Of a stretch of DNA of 7,919 nt, positions 1 to 5,334 are shown in pieces. Below the pieces are notes generated by a model, which had not been told where the DNA came from, ran no database searches, and worked only from the letters and a program-made list of their open reading frames with translations. Location: positions 1 through 7,919 of the forward strand of contig CANRER010000064.1 of the NCBI GenBank assembly GCA_947629615.1, written 5' to 3'. The position numbers were made by a program, and so were the translations under genes. Source of the DNA: an uncultured Clostridia bacterium. Lineage in GTDB: Bacteria; Bacillota; Clostridia; UMGS1883. Positions within the stretch are counted from its first letter, which is position 1. Each line of letters begins with the position of its first letter.

Positions 1-126
1 AGAATGTTGAATATTGTACTTTCTTTCTGTTTCGCGAAATCCCAAATGGTGTTCTCGCATATCCATTATAACAGATAATTTAAATTCCGGTGAGTACTTC
101 CTAAAAATTTGTCCCTTTTTTGCCAT
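1..126 (-). CDS. IS3-family transposase OrfA, N-terminal 42 codons (cut by window edge)
   Basis: The minus-strand reading frame opens at an ATG at 126-124 and stays open to the edge. The peptide begins MAKKGQIFRKYSPEFKLSV and continues with a helix-turn-helix-like stretch ending RETERKYNI. The pattern K-x-YSxEFK followed by a basic helix and KYNI is typical of the DNA-binding OrfA of IS3-family elements, which binds the terminal repeats. In that family OrfA is normally joined to the DDE catalytic OrfB by -1 frameshifting; OrfB is outside the window. A strong ribosome binding site (GGAGGTG, 136-142) precedes the ATG by 9 bases, which supports this start. Whether the element is intact cannot be judged. 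Confidence 0.75.
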   Translation of the reverse strand, partial: MAKKGQIFRKYSPEFKLSVIMDMREHHLGFRETERKYNIQHS

Positions 127-130
127 AAAA

Positions 131-170
131 ATATGCACCTCCAAAAGTGTCTAACTTTTGGGGTGCATAT
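131..170 (-). repeat. Hairpin in the IS end that hides the OrfA ribosome binding site
   Basis: Arms 131-148 and 154-170 are complementary except for one bulged base, around a 5-base loop. In RNA read from outside the element, the GGAGGTG ribosome binding site of OrfA (136-142) is inside the stem. Similar structures at IS ends are known to stop outside transcripts from being translated into transposase (IS10, IS200). That role here is inferred. Confidence 0.65.
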
Positions 171-217
171 CACGTTCGAGCGGATTTTCCTGTACAAATC
201 TTTACTTATAACGGCCC

Positions 218-1180
218 CTAAATCACCGCGTAATTCCGCATGATTATATAGGCCAAATACCCCGCGTAGGCAAGCGTCATAACGGTGCCGGAGGCGCGGC
301 CGAGGCTTTTGTTTTTGAATATCGGTATCGCTGTGAGCAAAATCACCGCGAGGAGTATCGCCGTATCGATAACGATGTCGGGGCTGACGGCTATAGGGCG
401 GATAGCCGTGGAAAGGCCAAGCACAAAGCCCATGTTGAAGATGTTCGAGCCGACCACGTTGCCGACGGAAATGTCGTTTTCGCCCTTTTTGGCCGCGACT
501 ACGCTAGTGACAAGCTCGGGCAGCGACGTGCCGACCGAAACGATGGTAAGCCCCACAAGGGCCTCGCTCATGCCCAGCGAAACGGCTATGGCCGAGGCGC
601 TGTCCACAACGAGGTCGCCGCCGATAGCAATTCCCGCCGCGCCGAGGACTATGCACAGCGCGCACTTAAGCGTGCTCATTGAGGAGCCGCCTTCCTCGCC
701 GTCGGTTTCGGCGCGGGACGCGAGCGCGCCGCGAACGGTATAGACGAGGAACACGGCGAAGAACACCATCAGCACAAGGCCGTCGCCGTGCGACATACGG
801 CTTTCGCCGCCGTCCATGAACAGGCAGAGCATGGCGAGCGTCATGGCGGTCATGAAGGGGTAATCCTTTTTAACGATGCTGTCCGAAACGGGCAGCTTGA
901 TGAACAGGGCGGAAAGGCCGGCCACCATCAGCAAATTGAAGATGTTCGAGCCGACCACGTTGCCGGCGGCTATATCGTTTTTGCCGGCGAAGGCCGCCGA
1001 CACGCTGACGGCAAGCTCGGGCAGCGACGTGCCGAACGCCACTATCGTAAGCCCCACGATGACGGGTGGTATTCTGAGCCTGCGCGACACCTCGGACGCG
1101 CCGTCCACAAAGGCGTCGGCCCCCTTGATGAGCAGCACAAAGCCAACCACAAGCAAAACGACGTCAATCAAAAGCTTCAT
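218..1180 (-). CDS. Ca2+/cation antiporter family membrane exchanger (YrbG/CaxA-like), probable Mn2+ exporter
   Basis: This 320-residue inner-membrane protein has the inverted two-repeat design of the Ca2+/cation antiporter (CaCA) superfamily. The first alpha repeat carries GTSLPE at 50-55 and GNVVGSNIFN at 73-82. The second carries GTSLPE at 217-222 and the identical GNVVGSNIFN at 240-249. The acidic residues of the two repeats form the ion site in characterised relatives. Roughly ten hydrophobic segments are visible, with a charged loop near 155-168 separating the halves. The length fits YrbG (about 325). The start is supported by AAAAGGAGG eight bases upstream. Family members move Ca2+ against Na+ or H+. 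Here the leader is a manganese riboswitch, so I infer Mn2+ (or Mn/Ca) export. Substrate is not readable from the protein alone. No terminator is seen after the stop; an IS element begins 45 bp on. Confidence 0.92.
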   Translation of the reverse strand: MKLLIDVVLLVVGFVLLIKGADAFVDGASEVSRRLRIPPVIVGLTIVAFGTSLPELAVSVSAAFAGKNDIAAGNVVGSNIFNLLMVAGLSALFIKLPVSDSIVKKDYPFMTAMTLAMLCLFMDGGESRMSHGDGLVLMVFFAVFLVYTVRGALASRAETDGEEGGSSMSTLKCALCIVLGAAGIAIGGDLVVDSASAIAVSLGMSEALVGLTIVSVGTSLPELVTSVVAAKKGENDISVGNVVGSNIFNMGFVLGLSTAIRPIAVSPDIVIDTAILLAVILLTAIPIFKNKSLGRASGTVMTLAYAGYLAYIIMRNYAVI

Positions 1181-1219
1181 TTCGTTTTCCTCCTTTTATG
1201 CGGGGGAATATCCGCCGTT

Positions 1220-1286
1220 AAAAATACAAGACCTTTATTGCAGTATATTCGCTCGCGCGGGAAATATACTGCAATAAAAGTCTTGT
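1220..1286 (-). terminator. Riboswitch-controlled intrinsic terminator upstream of the exchanger
   Basis: Arms 1263-1286 and 1226-1249 form a 24-bp stem with a 13-base loop. In the minus-strand RNA every position pairs (one as G-U); in plus-strand RNA that position is a C/A mismatch, which points to the minus transcript as the functional one. Five U residues (1224-1220) follow one base after the stem. The 5' arm contains the 3' strand of the aptamer's P1 helix, so terminator and aptamer exclude each other. Confidence 0.85.
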
Positions 1287-1362
1287 TTCTTAATGAGGCC
1301 CCGGGCCGAATGGCCGTACTGACGGAACGCTCAACGCATAGCGCAAACTACTCCCTTTTATC
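1273..1362 (-). promoter_or_regulatory. yybP-ykoY manganese riboswitch aptamer
   Basis: On the minus strand the element starts AAAAGGGAGUAG, carries CCGUCAGUAC, and ends ACAAGACUUUUAU. These correspond in order to the AAAGGGGAGUAGC, CGUCAAU and GCAAGACCUUU blocks of the B. subtilis ykoY leader as I remember it. P1 pairs GAUAAAAG (1362-1355) with CUUUUAUU (1280-1273), eight pairs that differ from ykoY on both strands yet stay complementary. P2 is the hairpin GCGC-UAU-GCGU. P3 is closed by UGAG/CUCA and capped by GGCC-AUUC-GGCC. A fourth hairpin present in ykoY is missing. This class binds Mn2+ and usually turns expression on. Here P1 formation removes the 5' arm of the terminator at 1220-1286, so Mn2+ should permit transcription of the exchanger. 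Confidence 0.9.
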
Positions 1363-1372
1363 ACTTAACTTT

Positions 1373-1401
1373 ATTATATCCGTTTCGGCGGCCCTTGTCA
1401 A
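1373..1401 (-). promoter_or_regulatory. Consensus sigma-A promoter for the Mn riboswitch and exchanger
   Basis: The -35 box TTGACA (1401-1396) and the -10 box TATAAT (1378-1373) both match the consensus exactly, with a 17-base spacer. Transcription should start near 1366, only a few bases before P1 of the aptamer at 1362. The folC stop codon (TGA, 1400-1398) lies inside the -35 box, and the -35 sits within a small palindrome, CCCTTGACAAGGG. Confidence 0.9.
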
Positions 1402-2642
1402 GGGTTTTGTGGAAAATTTTTCAATGCGGCGGGCAGAGCCTCGTAAAGGTAGAGCGAACCGCAAACCACCGTCAGCCGCCCCTTTTCGGCCTTTTTAAGC
1501 GCGGCGGAAAGGTTTTCGGCGCACTCGCCCGCTATGCCGAGCTCGCGCGCGAGAGCGGCAAGCTCCTCCGCTTGCATCGAGCGGGGGTTGCTTTCCACGC
1601 GGGTAAAGATGAATTTTGTGTTGGGGGAGTTGAGCAGCTTCAGCGACGAGGCGGCGTCCTTATCCCTCATGCAGGCGAAAACGACGGTGCGCTCCCGCCC
1701 CGGGAAATACCTGTCGAGGGCCTTTGCTAGCGCGGCCACGCCGTTGGGGTTATGTGCGCCGTCAAAAATCAGGTTTTCGGCCGCTTCCTCGAGCCGCCCC
1801 CTGTGGCGGGCCGAGGCCAAGCCTTGGCGAATACTGCCCTCACCCATGCCGAGGCGCAGCGCGGTTTCGGCGGCAATGGCCGCATTCTCGATTTGGTGCG
1901 GCCCGCCGAGGGCGCACTTAAGCTCCATGCCCTTATAGGCGAACCTTTCGCACATACCCTCGTGGCCGAGGCTTTCCGGCGCGGCGGCGAAGGTCAGGCT
2001 GTTTCCCGCGAGGGCCGCCCTTTCCTCTATAACGGCGTTGACCTCCGGCTCCTGAAGCAGAGCCACGGTTCTGCCGCCCTTTTTCATTATGCCGCACTTC
2101 GCGGCGGCGACCTCGGCGAGGGTTGAGCCGAGGTATTCGCAGTGGTCGAGAGCTATGCGGGTTATAACGGAAATCTCGCTTTTTTCTATGACGTTTGTTG
2201 CGTCAAACTCGCCGCCAAGGCCCACCTCCAGTATGGCGACGTCGCAGTTCCTGCGCTTAAAATACTCCATCGCGGCGGCAGTCCACACCTCAAACTGGGT
2301 GGGCCGCTTACCCGTCATGCGTTTGACCTCGCCGCAAAAGCCGCCGACGCGCTCGAGCAAAGGCTCTAGCTCGCCGTCGGGTATGTCCTCGCCGCAAACG
2401 GCTATGCGCTCATTCACGCGGATAAGATTGGGCGAGGTGTAACGCCCTACGCGTAGGCCCGAGGCGGTGAAAACCGCGTCCAGCATGGCGCAGACCGAAC
2501 CCTTGCCGTTCGTTCCGGCCACGTGGACGAACCTCATTCCCCGCTGTGGGTCGCCCATCAGTCCGAGCAGGGCGGCTATGCGCCCGAGCCCAAGATCGTA
2601 AACCGTTTGAAAGCTGTTGGCGTATTTAACAAAGTCGCTCAT
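1398..2642 (-). CDS. folC: Folylpolyglutamate synthase / dihydrofolate synthase
   Basis: FolC is a cytoplasmic Mur-ligase-family enzyme that uses ATP to add glutamate to tetrahydrofolates, and in many bacteria also to dihydropteroate. The 414-residue protein has the expected size. It shows the P-loop HVAGTNGKGS (40-49), VGLGGEFDATN (140-150), LDHCEYLG (165-172), AAKCGIMK with the lysine expected to be carbamylated (180-187), GPHQIENAAIA (247-257), RHRGRLE (279-285), and DGAHNP opening the C-terminal domain (294-299). The ATG at 2642 has AAAGAGG about 9 bases upstream. It follows folT after a 20-base gap, so import and polyglutamate trapping of folate are co-transcribed under the tetrahydrofolate riboswitch. 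From sequence alone I cannot tell whether it has both activities or only polyglutamylation. Confidence 0.95.
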   Translation of the reverse strand: MSDFVKYANSFQTVYDLGLGRIAALLGLMGDPQRGMRFVHVAGTNGKGSVCAMLDAVFTASGLRVGRYTSPNLIRVNERIAVCGEDIPDGELEPLLERVGGFCGEVKRMTGKRPTQFEVWTAAAMEYFKRRNCDVAILEVGLGGEFDATNVIEKSEISVITRIALDHCEYLGSTLAEVAAAKCGIMKKGGRTVALLQEPEVNAVIEERAALAGNSLTFAAAPESLGHEGMCERFAYKGMELKCALGGPHQIENAAIAAETALRLGMGEGSIRQGLASARHRGRLEEAAENLIFDGAHNPNGVAALAKALDRYFPGRERTVVFACMRDKDAASSLKLLNSPNTKFIFTRVESNPRSMQAEELAALARELGIAGECAENLSAALKKAEKGRLTVVCGSLYLYEALPAALKNFPQNP

Positions 2643-2662
2643 TTTATTCGCCTCTTTGGTTT

Positions 2663-3172
2663 TCAGTATCTGTCCATATATCTGCCAAGGTACCTATCCA
2701 TCAGCCACACGCCCACGGCGCGAACCGGGAACATCACTGCGGCCTGCGTCAGCCTTTCCGCGAATATGACCCACGCGCCCTTGCGCATGAGCGCCGCGAG
2801 CGCCAGCGGCATAGCCGCCAAGTCAACCACGACCGTCACCGCCAGCATACACAGGGCCGCGCGGCCGAGGCCAATCCTTTTTTTGTAACGGAACAGGCCC
2901 ATGATAAGCCCGAAAATCGCCTTGCAGCCGGTTATCGGCAAAAAGGGAGCCTGCCCGGTCATAGGCGTGCCGATGACGTCGGCGACGGCATAGGCCGCGC
3001 CGCTCCAGAGCGGGCCGAACATTCGGCCTATCGCGGCGATGGGCAGAAAGCCGAGGTCGTAGCGCGTGGAGCCTATCTGCGGCCAGCCCAAAAGGCGGAG
3101 CGCCACGCTGAGCGCGGTCAGCGCGCCCGTAAGAACGACAGTGCGGACGGGAATTTGCGATTTTTGTTCCAT
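2663..3172 (-). CDS. folT: Folate ECF transporter substrate-binding subunit FolT
   Basis: This 169-residue protein, about five or six membrane helices, matches S components of energy-coupling-factor transporters, specifically the folate subunit FolT. Features seen are the N-terminal amphipathic start RTVVLTGALTALSVALRLLG (10-29), YDLGFLPIAAIGRMFGPLW (38-56), the polar helix YAVADVIG (61-68), and a cytoplasmic RYKKRIGLGR turn (95-104). It would capture folate and work with the shared EcfA/A'/T module, which is encoded elsewhere. I chose the ATG at 3172. The frame stays open for 52 more codons upstream, but those codons run back through the riboswitch expression platform. The AAAGGA at 3184-3189 lies 11 bases before the chosen start; an in-frame ATG four codons earlier overlaps it. 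The tetrahydrofolate riboswitch and the following folC strongly support the folate assignment. Confidence 0.92.
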   Translation of the reverse strand: MEQKSQIPVRTVVLTGALTALSVALRLLGWPQIGSTRYDLGFLPIAAIGRMFGPLWSGAAYAVADVIGTPMTGQAPFLPITGCKAIFGLIMGLFRYKKRIGLGRAALCMLAVTVVVDLAAMPLALAALMRKGAWVIFAERLTQAAVMFPVRAVGVWLMDRYLGRYMDRY

Positions 3173-3218
3173 AAAAAACACCATCCTTTCTGTAAATATT
3201 ACTACAAAAAGGATAGTG
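3173..3218 (-). terminator. Tetrahydrofolate riboswitch terminator that also hides the folT ribosome binding site
   Basis: In minus-strand RNA, CACUAUCCUUU (3218-3208) pairs with AAAGGAUGGUG (3189-3179), 11 pairs with one G-U, around an 18-base loop. Six U residues (3178-3173) follow directly, and the folT AUG is the next codon. The 3' arm contains the folT AAAGGA, so the same hairpin can end transcription or block initiation. Confidence 0.85.
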
Positions 3219-3280
3219 TCGTCGTCGGCGCGGACAAAGCCCGCCCCGCCGAGGCGGGGATAATATTCTTCTCGTAGCAA
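3199..3280 (-). promoter_or_regulatory. Antiterminator pairing of the tetrahydrofolate riboswitch
   Basis: UUGCUACGAGAAG (3280-3268), which contains the 3' strand of aptamer P1, is complementary over all 13 positions (three G-U) to CUUUUUGUAGUAA (3211-3199). The second segment includes four bases of the terminator's 5' arm and part of its loop. This helix competes both with P1 and with the terminator. A GC hairpin with arms 3244-3249 and 3254-3259 sits in the loop it encloses. The pairing is read directly; the switching role is inferred. Confidence 0.75.
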
Positions 3281-3366
3281 CGGAATGCGGGCCCCGCACC
3301 GCGAGCAAGCTCTTCGTAGGGAGGACAACTTCCCGTCCCTCCCTCACTTAACGCGCGGAGTCCTAC
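3274..3366 (-). promoter_or_regulatory. Tetrahydrofolate (THF) riboswitch aptamer
   Basis: The minus strand contains, in order, GCGUUAAGUG, GGGAAGUUGUC, UACGAAG, GCGGUG and GCAUUCCG. These line up with the conserved blocks of the folT-associated THF riboswitch (for example S. mutans, from memory). Helices that can be drawn are P1 GUAG/CUAC (3366-3363 with 3277-3274), P2 CUCCGC/GCGGGG (3360-3355 with 3297-3292), P3 AGGGAGG/CCUCCCU (3344-3338 with 3324-3318), and the small hairpin GAG-CUUG-CUC. A pseudoknot pairs GGAA in the P3 loop (3333-3330) with UUCC (3285-3282). The class binds reduced folates and usually lowers expression. Here ligand-stabilised P1 would break the antiterminator and allow the terminator at 3173-3218, shutting off folT-folC. 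Confidence 0.93.
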
Positions 3367-3378
3367 TTTGCAAGAAAG

Positions 3379-3407
3379 ATAATACCATATAAAGGCCGAT
3401 TTGTCAA
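3379..3407 (-). promoter_or_regulatory. Sigma-A promoter for the THF riboswitch and folT-folC
   Basis: TTGACA (3407-3402) and TATTAT (3384-3379) are 17 bases apart. Transcription should start near 3372, six bases before aptamer P1. The stop codon of the shikimate fusion gene (TGA, 3406-3404) lies inside the -35 box, as with the folC stop and the exchanger promoter. Confidence 0.88.
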
Positions 3408-4735
3408 GACATTTCGGCTATTTTGTCAAGAATTATGCAGGCCGTTTCGCGCGGGTCGGTTTTGGAGGCGTCCACGGTCAGGTCGCAGTTTTGGTAGTAC
3501 GGCTCGCGCAGGGCCATAAGCTCCGCCACCTGCTCGGGAGTTTTGCCGCGCAAGAGGGGGCGGCTCCTGTCGCCCGCGGTGTTGCGCAGTACCTTGCCTA
3601 CGTCCGTCTTTATCCGCACCACGCGGCAGTTTTCGCGCAGCAGGTCTATGTTTTCGCGGCGCAGTACGGCGCCGCCGCCCAAGGCTATCACCGCGCCGGA
3701 TCTCCCGGCCAGCTCGGCTATGCAGCGGCTTTCCATGTCGCGGAAGCCCGCCTCGCCGACCTCGGCAAAAATTTCGGGTATGGGCTTGCCGGCCTTTTTG
3801 ACTATGTAATCGTCGCAGTCGATGAACTCCGCCGCGCACATCTGCGCCAGCTCGCGGCCAACCGCGCTCTTGCCGCAGCCCATGAAGCCCGTCAGCGCGA
3901 CGGAGCGCTTCAGCTCCACGCGGCGCAGCAGCTCCTCGACGGCCTCCTCGCCGGGGGCCATGCCCGTGAAAAGCTCGAACGCCAGCGCGGCCTGATAAAC
4001 CAGCATACCTATGCCGCCCACGGTTTTAAGCCCGGCCTCGCGCGCACCCCTAAGGAACACCGTTTCGCGCGGGCAGTAAACTATGTCGCAGACCACACAG
4101 CCCTCGCCGAGCCTATCAAAATCGGCGAAGGGGGTTTCGCTGTTCTTCATGCCGACGGAGGTCGCGTTGACCAAAAGGTCGGCCCCGTCGGCGTTGGCGG
4201 CGGCCCTCACCCTGCCGGGGAAGCGGGCGGCAAGCTCCGAGGCGAGCCGTTCTGCCCGCTCGCGGGTGCGGTTTATTATCCTGAGTTCGGCCGCCCCGTT
4301 TTGCAGCAGTCCCACGGCCACGGCCCGAGCGGCCCCTCCCGCGCCGAGCAGCGCGGCTTTTTTGCCGGCGGCGCTTACGCCCTCGCGGCGCAGGCAGGCG
4401 ATGAAGCCCGGAGCGTCGGTGTTGTAGCCCCTTAGACAGCCGTTCTCGTTCACAACGGTATTCACCGCGCCTATGCCGGCGGCGTAGGCGTCCAGCCTGT
4501 CACACAGGCGGAAGGCCTCCTCCTTGTGGGGGATAGTCACGTTAAGCCCGCGTATGCCGAGAGCCCTCATTCCGTCCAAAGCCCTCGGCATGGCCCCCGG
4601 CTGTACGGGATAGGCGGAATAGAAATAATTAAGCCCCAGCTTTTCGATAAGGCGGTTATGCAGCTCGGGCGATATGGAGTGGGTCACCGGCCAGCCGACA
4701 ACGCCCAGCGGAACGGTTTTTGCGTTTATGTTCAT
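3404..4735 (-). CDS. aroE-aroK: Fused shikimate dehydrogenase (AroE) - shikimate kinase (AroK)
   Basis: The 443-residue protein joins two consecutive shikimate-pathway enzymes. Residues 1-272 are AroE (3-dehydroshikimate + NADPH to shikimate): the substrate motif SIS (S20, S22), NVTIPHK with catalytic K71, GAVNTVVN (89-96), YNTD (104-107), the nucleotide loop GAGGAARA (131-138) with NRTR (155-158), NATSVGM (190-196), and Q248 in MLVYQAALAFELFTG. Residues 277-443 are AroK (ATP phosphorylation of shikimate): Walker A GFMGCGKS (283-290), DCDD (306-309), FRDME (331-335), GGGAV (353-357), the lid RSRPLL (390-395), and R410. The linker is very short. Both halves keep their key residues. The start is set by AAAGGAG six bases upstream; 115 further open codons upstream would overlap the yqeG-like gene. 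The gap to that gene is 23 bases. Confidence 0.94.
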   Translation of the reverse strand: MNINAKTVPLGVVGWPVTHSISPELHNRLIEKLGLNYFYSAYPVQPGAMPRALDGMRALGIRGLNVTIPHKEEAFRLCDRLDAYAAGIGAVNTVVNENGCLRGYNTDAPGFIACLRREGVSAAGKKAALLGAGGAARAVAVGLLQNGAAELRIINRTRERAERLASELAARFPGRVRAAANADGADLLVNATSVGMKNSETPFADFDRLGEGCVVCDIVYCPRETVFLRGAREAGLKTVGGIGMLVYQAALAFELFTGMAPGEEAVEELLRRVELKRSVALTGFMGCGKSAVGRELAQMCAAEFIDCDDYIVKKAGKPIPEIFAEVGEAGFRDMESRCIAELAGRSGAVIALGGGAVLRRENIDLLRENCRVVRIKTDVGKVLRNTAGDRSRPLLRGKTPEQVAELMALREPYYQNCDLTVDASKTDPRETACIILDKIAEMS

Positions 4736-4758
4736 GGAAGGCTCCTTTCGCCCCGAGG

Positions 4759-5268
4759 TCAGCGCCCCGGGAACCGCTTTTTTATGATTTTGAGCAAAGG
4801 CGCTTCGCAAAGCCGCTTGAGGGCGATAAAAGCCCCCTCGCCGCCCTTGTGGATAGGCCTTAACAGCACGGCGTAACAACCCGCGCGGCGCGCGCCCCAT
4901 ACGTCGGTGAAAATTTGGTCGCCGATGGCGGCGGTGCGCTCGGGCGGGAGGCCCAGCCTTTCGGCGGCCAGCCTGTAGCCGCGCGCGGCGGGCTTCATCG
5001 CGTTGGGGACAAAGTCGCCCACGCCGAGCTTTTCGCAAAACGGCTTGACGCGGCCGCCGTTGTTGTTCGACACCACGCACATACCTATCCCCTCGCGGCG
5101 GTATTCGTCGAGCAGGGCAAGCACCCTTTCGTCGGGGTCCGGCACATTGTGGCCGATGAGGGTGTTGTCGATGTCGAGAATAACTCCGCCGAGGCCGCGT
5201 TCCCTGAGGTAGGCGGGCGTTACGTCGAGTATTGAATTAAGGTAATCGTCGGGAAAAAGATTTTTCAT
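4759..5268 (-). CDS. yqeG: YqeG family HAD-IIIA phosphatase
   Basis: The 169-residue protein matches B. subtilis YqeG (about 172) along its length. HAD motifs are all present: motif I DIDNTL (32-37, nucleophile D32 and acid D34), motif II VSNNN (66-70), the MKP lysine (K92), and motif IV GDQIFTD (116-122). There is no large cap domain. Relatives are annotated as phosphatidylglycerophosphate-phosphatase-like or as having unknown substrate, so the reaction is uncertain beyond phosphomonoester hydrolysis. The ATG at 5268 has AAGGAAGG seven bases upstream. In Bacillus yqeG also lies close to the shikimate dehydrogenase gene, so this pairing with aroE appears to be an old arrangement. The basic C-terminal tail (KIIKKRFPGR) may touch membrane or RNA; that is speculation. 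Confidence 0.9.
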   Translation of the reverse strand: MKNLFPDDYLNSILDVTPAYLRERGLGGVILDIDNTLIGHNVPDPDERVLALLDEYRREGIGMCVVSNNNGGRVKPFCEKLGVGDFVPNAMKPAARGYRLAAERLGLPPERTAAIGDQIFTDVWGARRAGCYAVLLRPIHKGGEGAFIALKRLCEAPLLKIIKKRFPGR

Positions 5269-5294
5269 TCCGCGCCCTTCCTTTTATGCACAGC

Positions 5295-5319
5295 TCGGGG
5301 CGGCCGTCGGCCGCCCCGA
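5295..5319. repeat. Perfect GC-rich hairpin between asd and yqeG
   Basis: Arms 5295-5305 and 5309-5319 are perfectly complementary over 11 bases around a 3-base loop. Neither side has a U-tract, so it is a poor intrinsic terminator. It lies 15 bases after the asd stop codon and may protect the 3' end of the asd message or weaken read-through into yqeG. Confidence 0.6.
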
Positions 5320-5334
5320 ATACGTTCGCGAATT

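Larger units (their letters stand above)
1..172 (-). mobile_element. End of an IS3-family insertion sequence (partial, continues past the left edge)
   Basis: The block holds the start of an OrfA-type transposase gene preceded by a terminal sequence that, on the minus strand, reads TGATATGCACCCCAAAAG followed by TTAGACAC. This is the usual look of an IS3-family end. I place the outer boundary at about 172 because IS3 ends start with TG, but the exact base is a guess: the other end and the target duplication lie outside the window. The element sits 45 bp beyond the exchanger stop codon in the same orientation, so exchanger transcripts would run into it. It is clearly more AT-rich than the genes to its right. 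Family assignment rests on the short OrfA sequence and the end motif. Confidence 0.75.

Noticed and set aside
1220..1286. The 24-bp inverted repeat as a miniature transposable element
   Set aside because: It overlaps exactly with the riboswitch P1 strand, is followed by a U-tract on the coding strand, and its single imperfect position pairs only in the minus RNA. All of these fit a terminator better.
3173..3328. A 52-residue N-terminal extension of FolT
   Set aside because: These codons run back through the terminator, antiterminator and part of the THF aptamer. The FolT family starts at about the residue I chose, which also has a ribosome site.
3401..4435. Long plus-strand open frame (344 codons) opposite the shikimate fusion gene
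   Set aside because: The minus strand encodes two complete conserved enzymes here. The opposite frame is a by-product of GC-rich codons, has no ribosome site and no recognisable domain.
4736..5080. A 115-residue N-terminal extension of the shikimate fusion
   Set aside because: It overlaps the YqeG-type gene in another frame and is composed mostly of arginine and alanine. A strong AAAGGAG precedes the shorter start.
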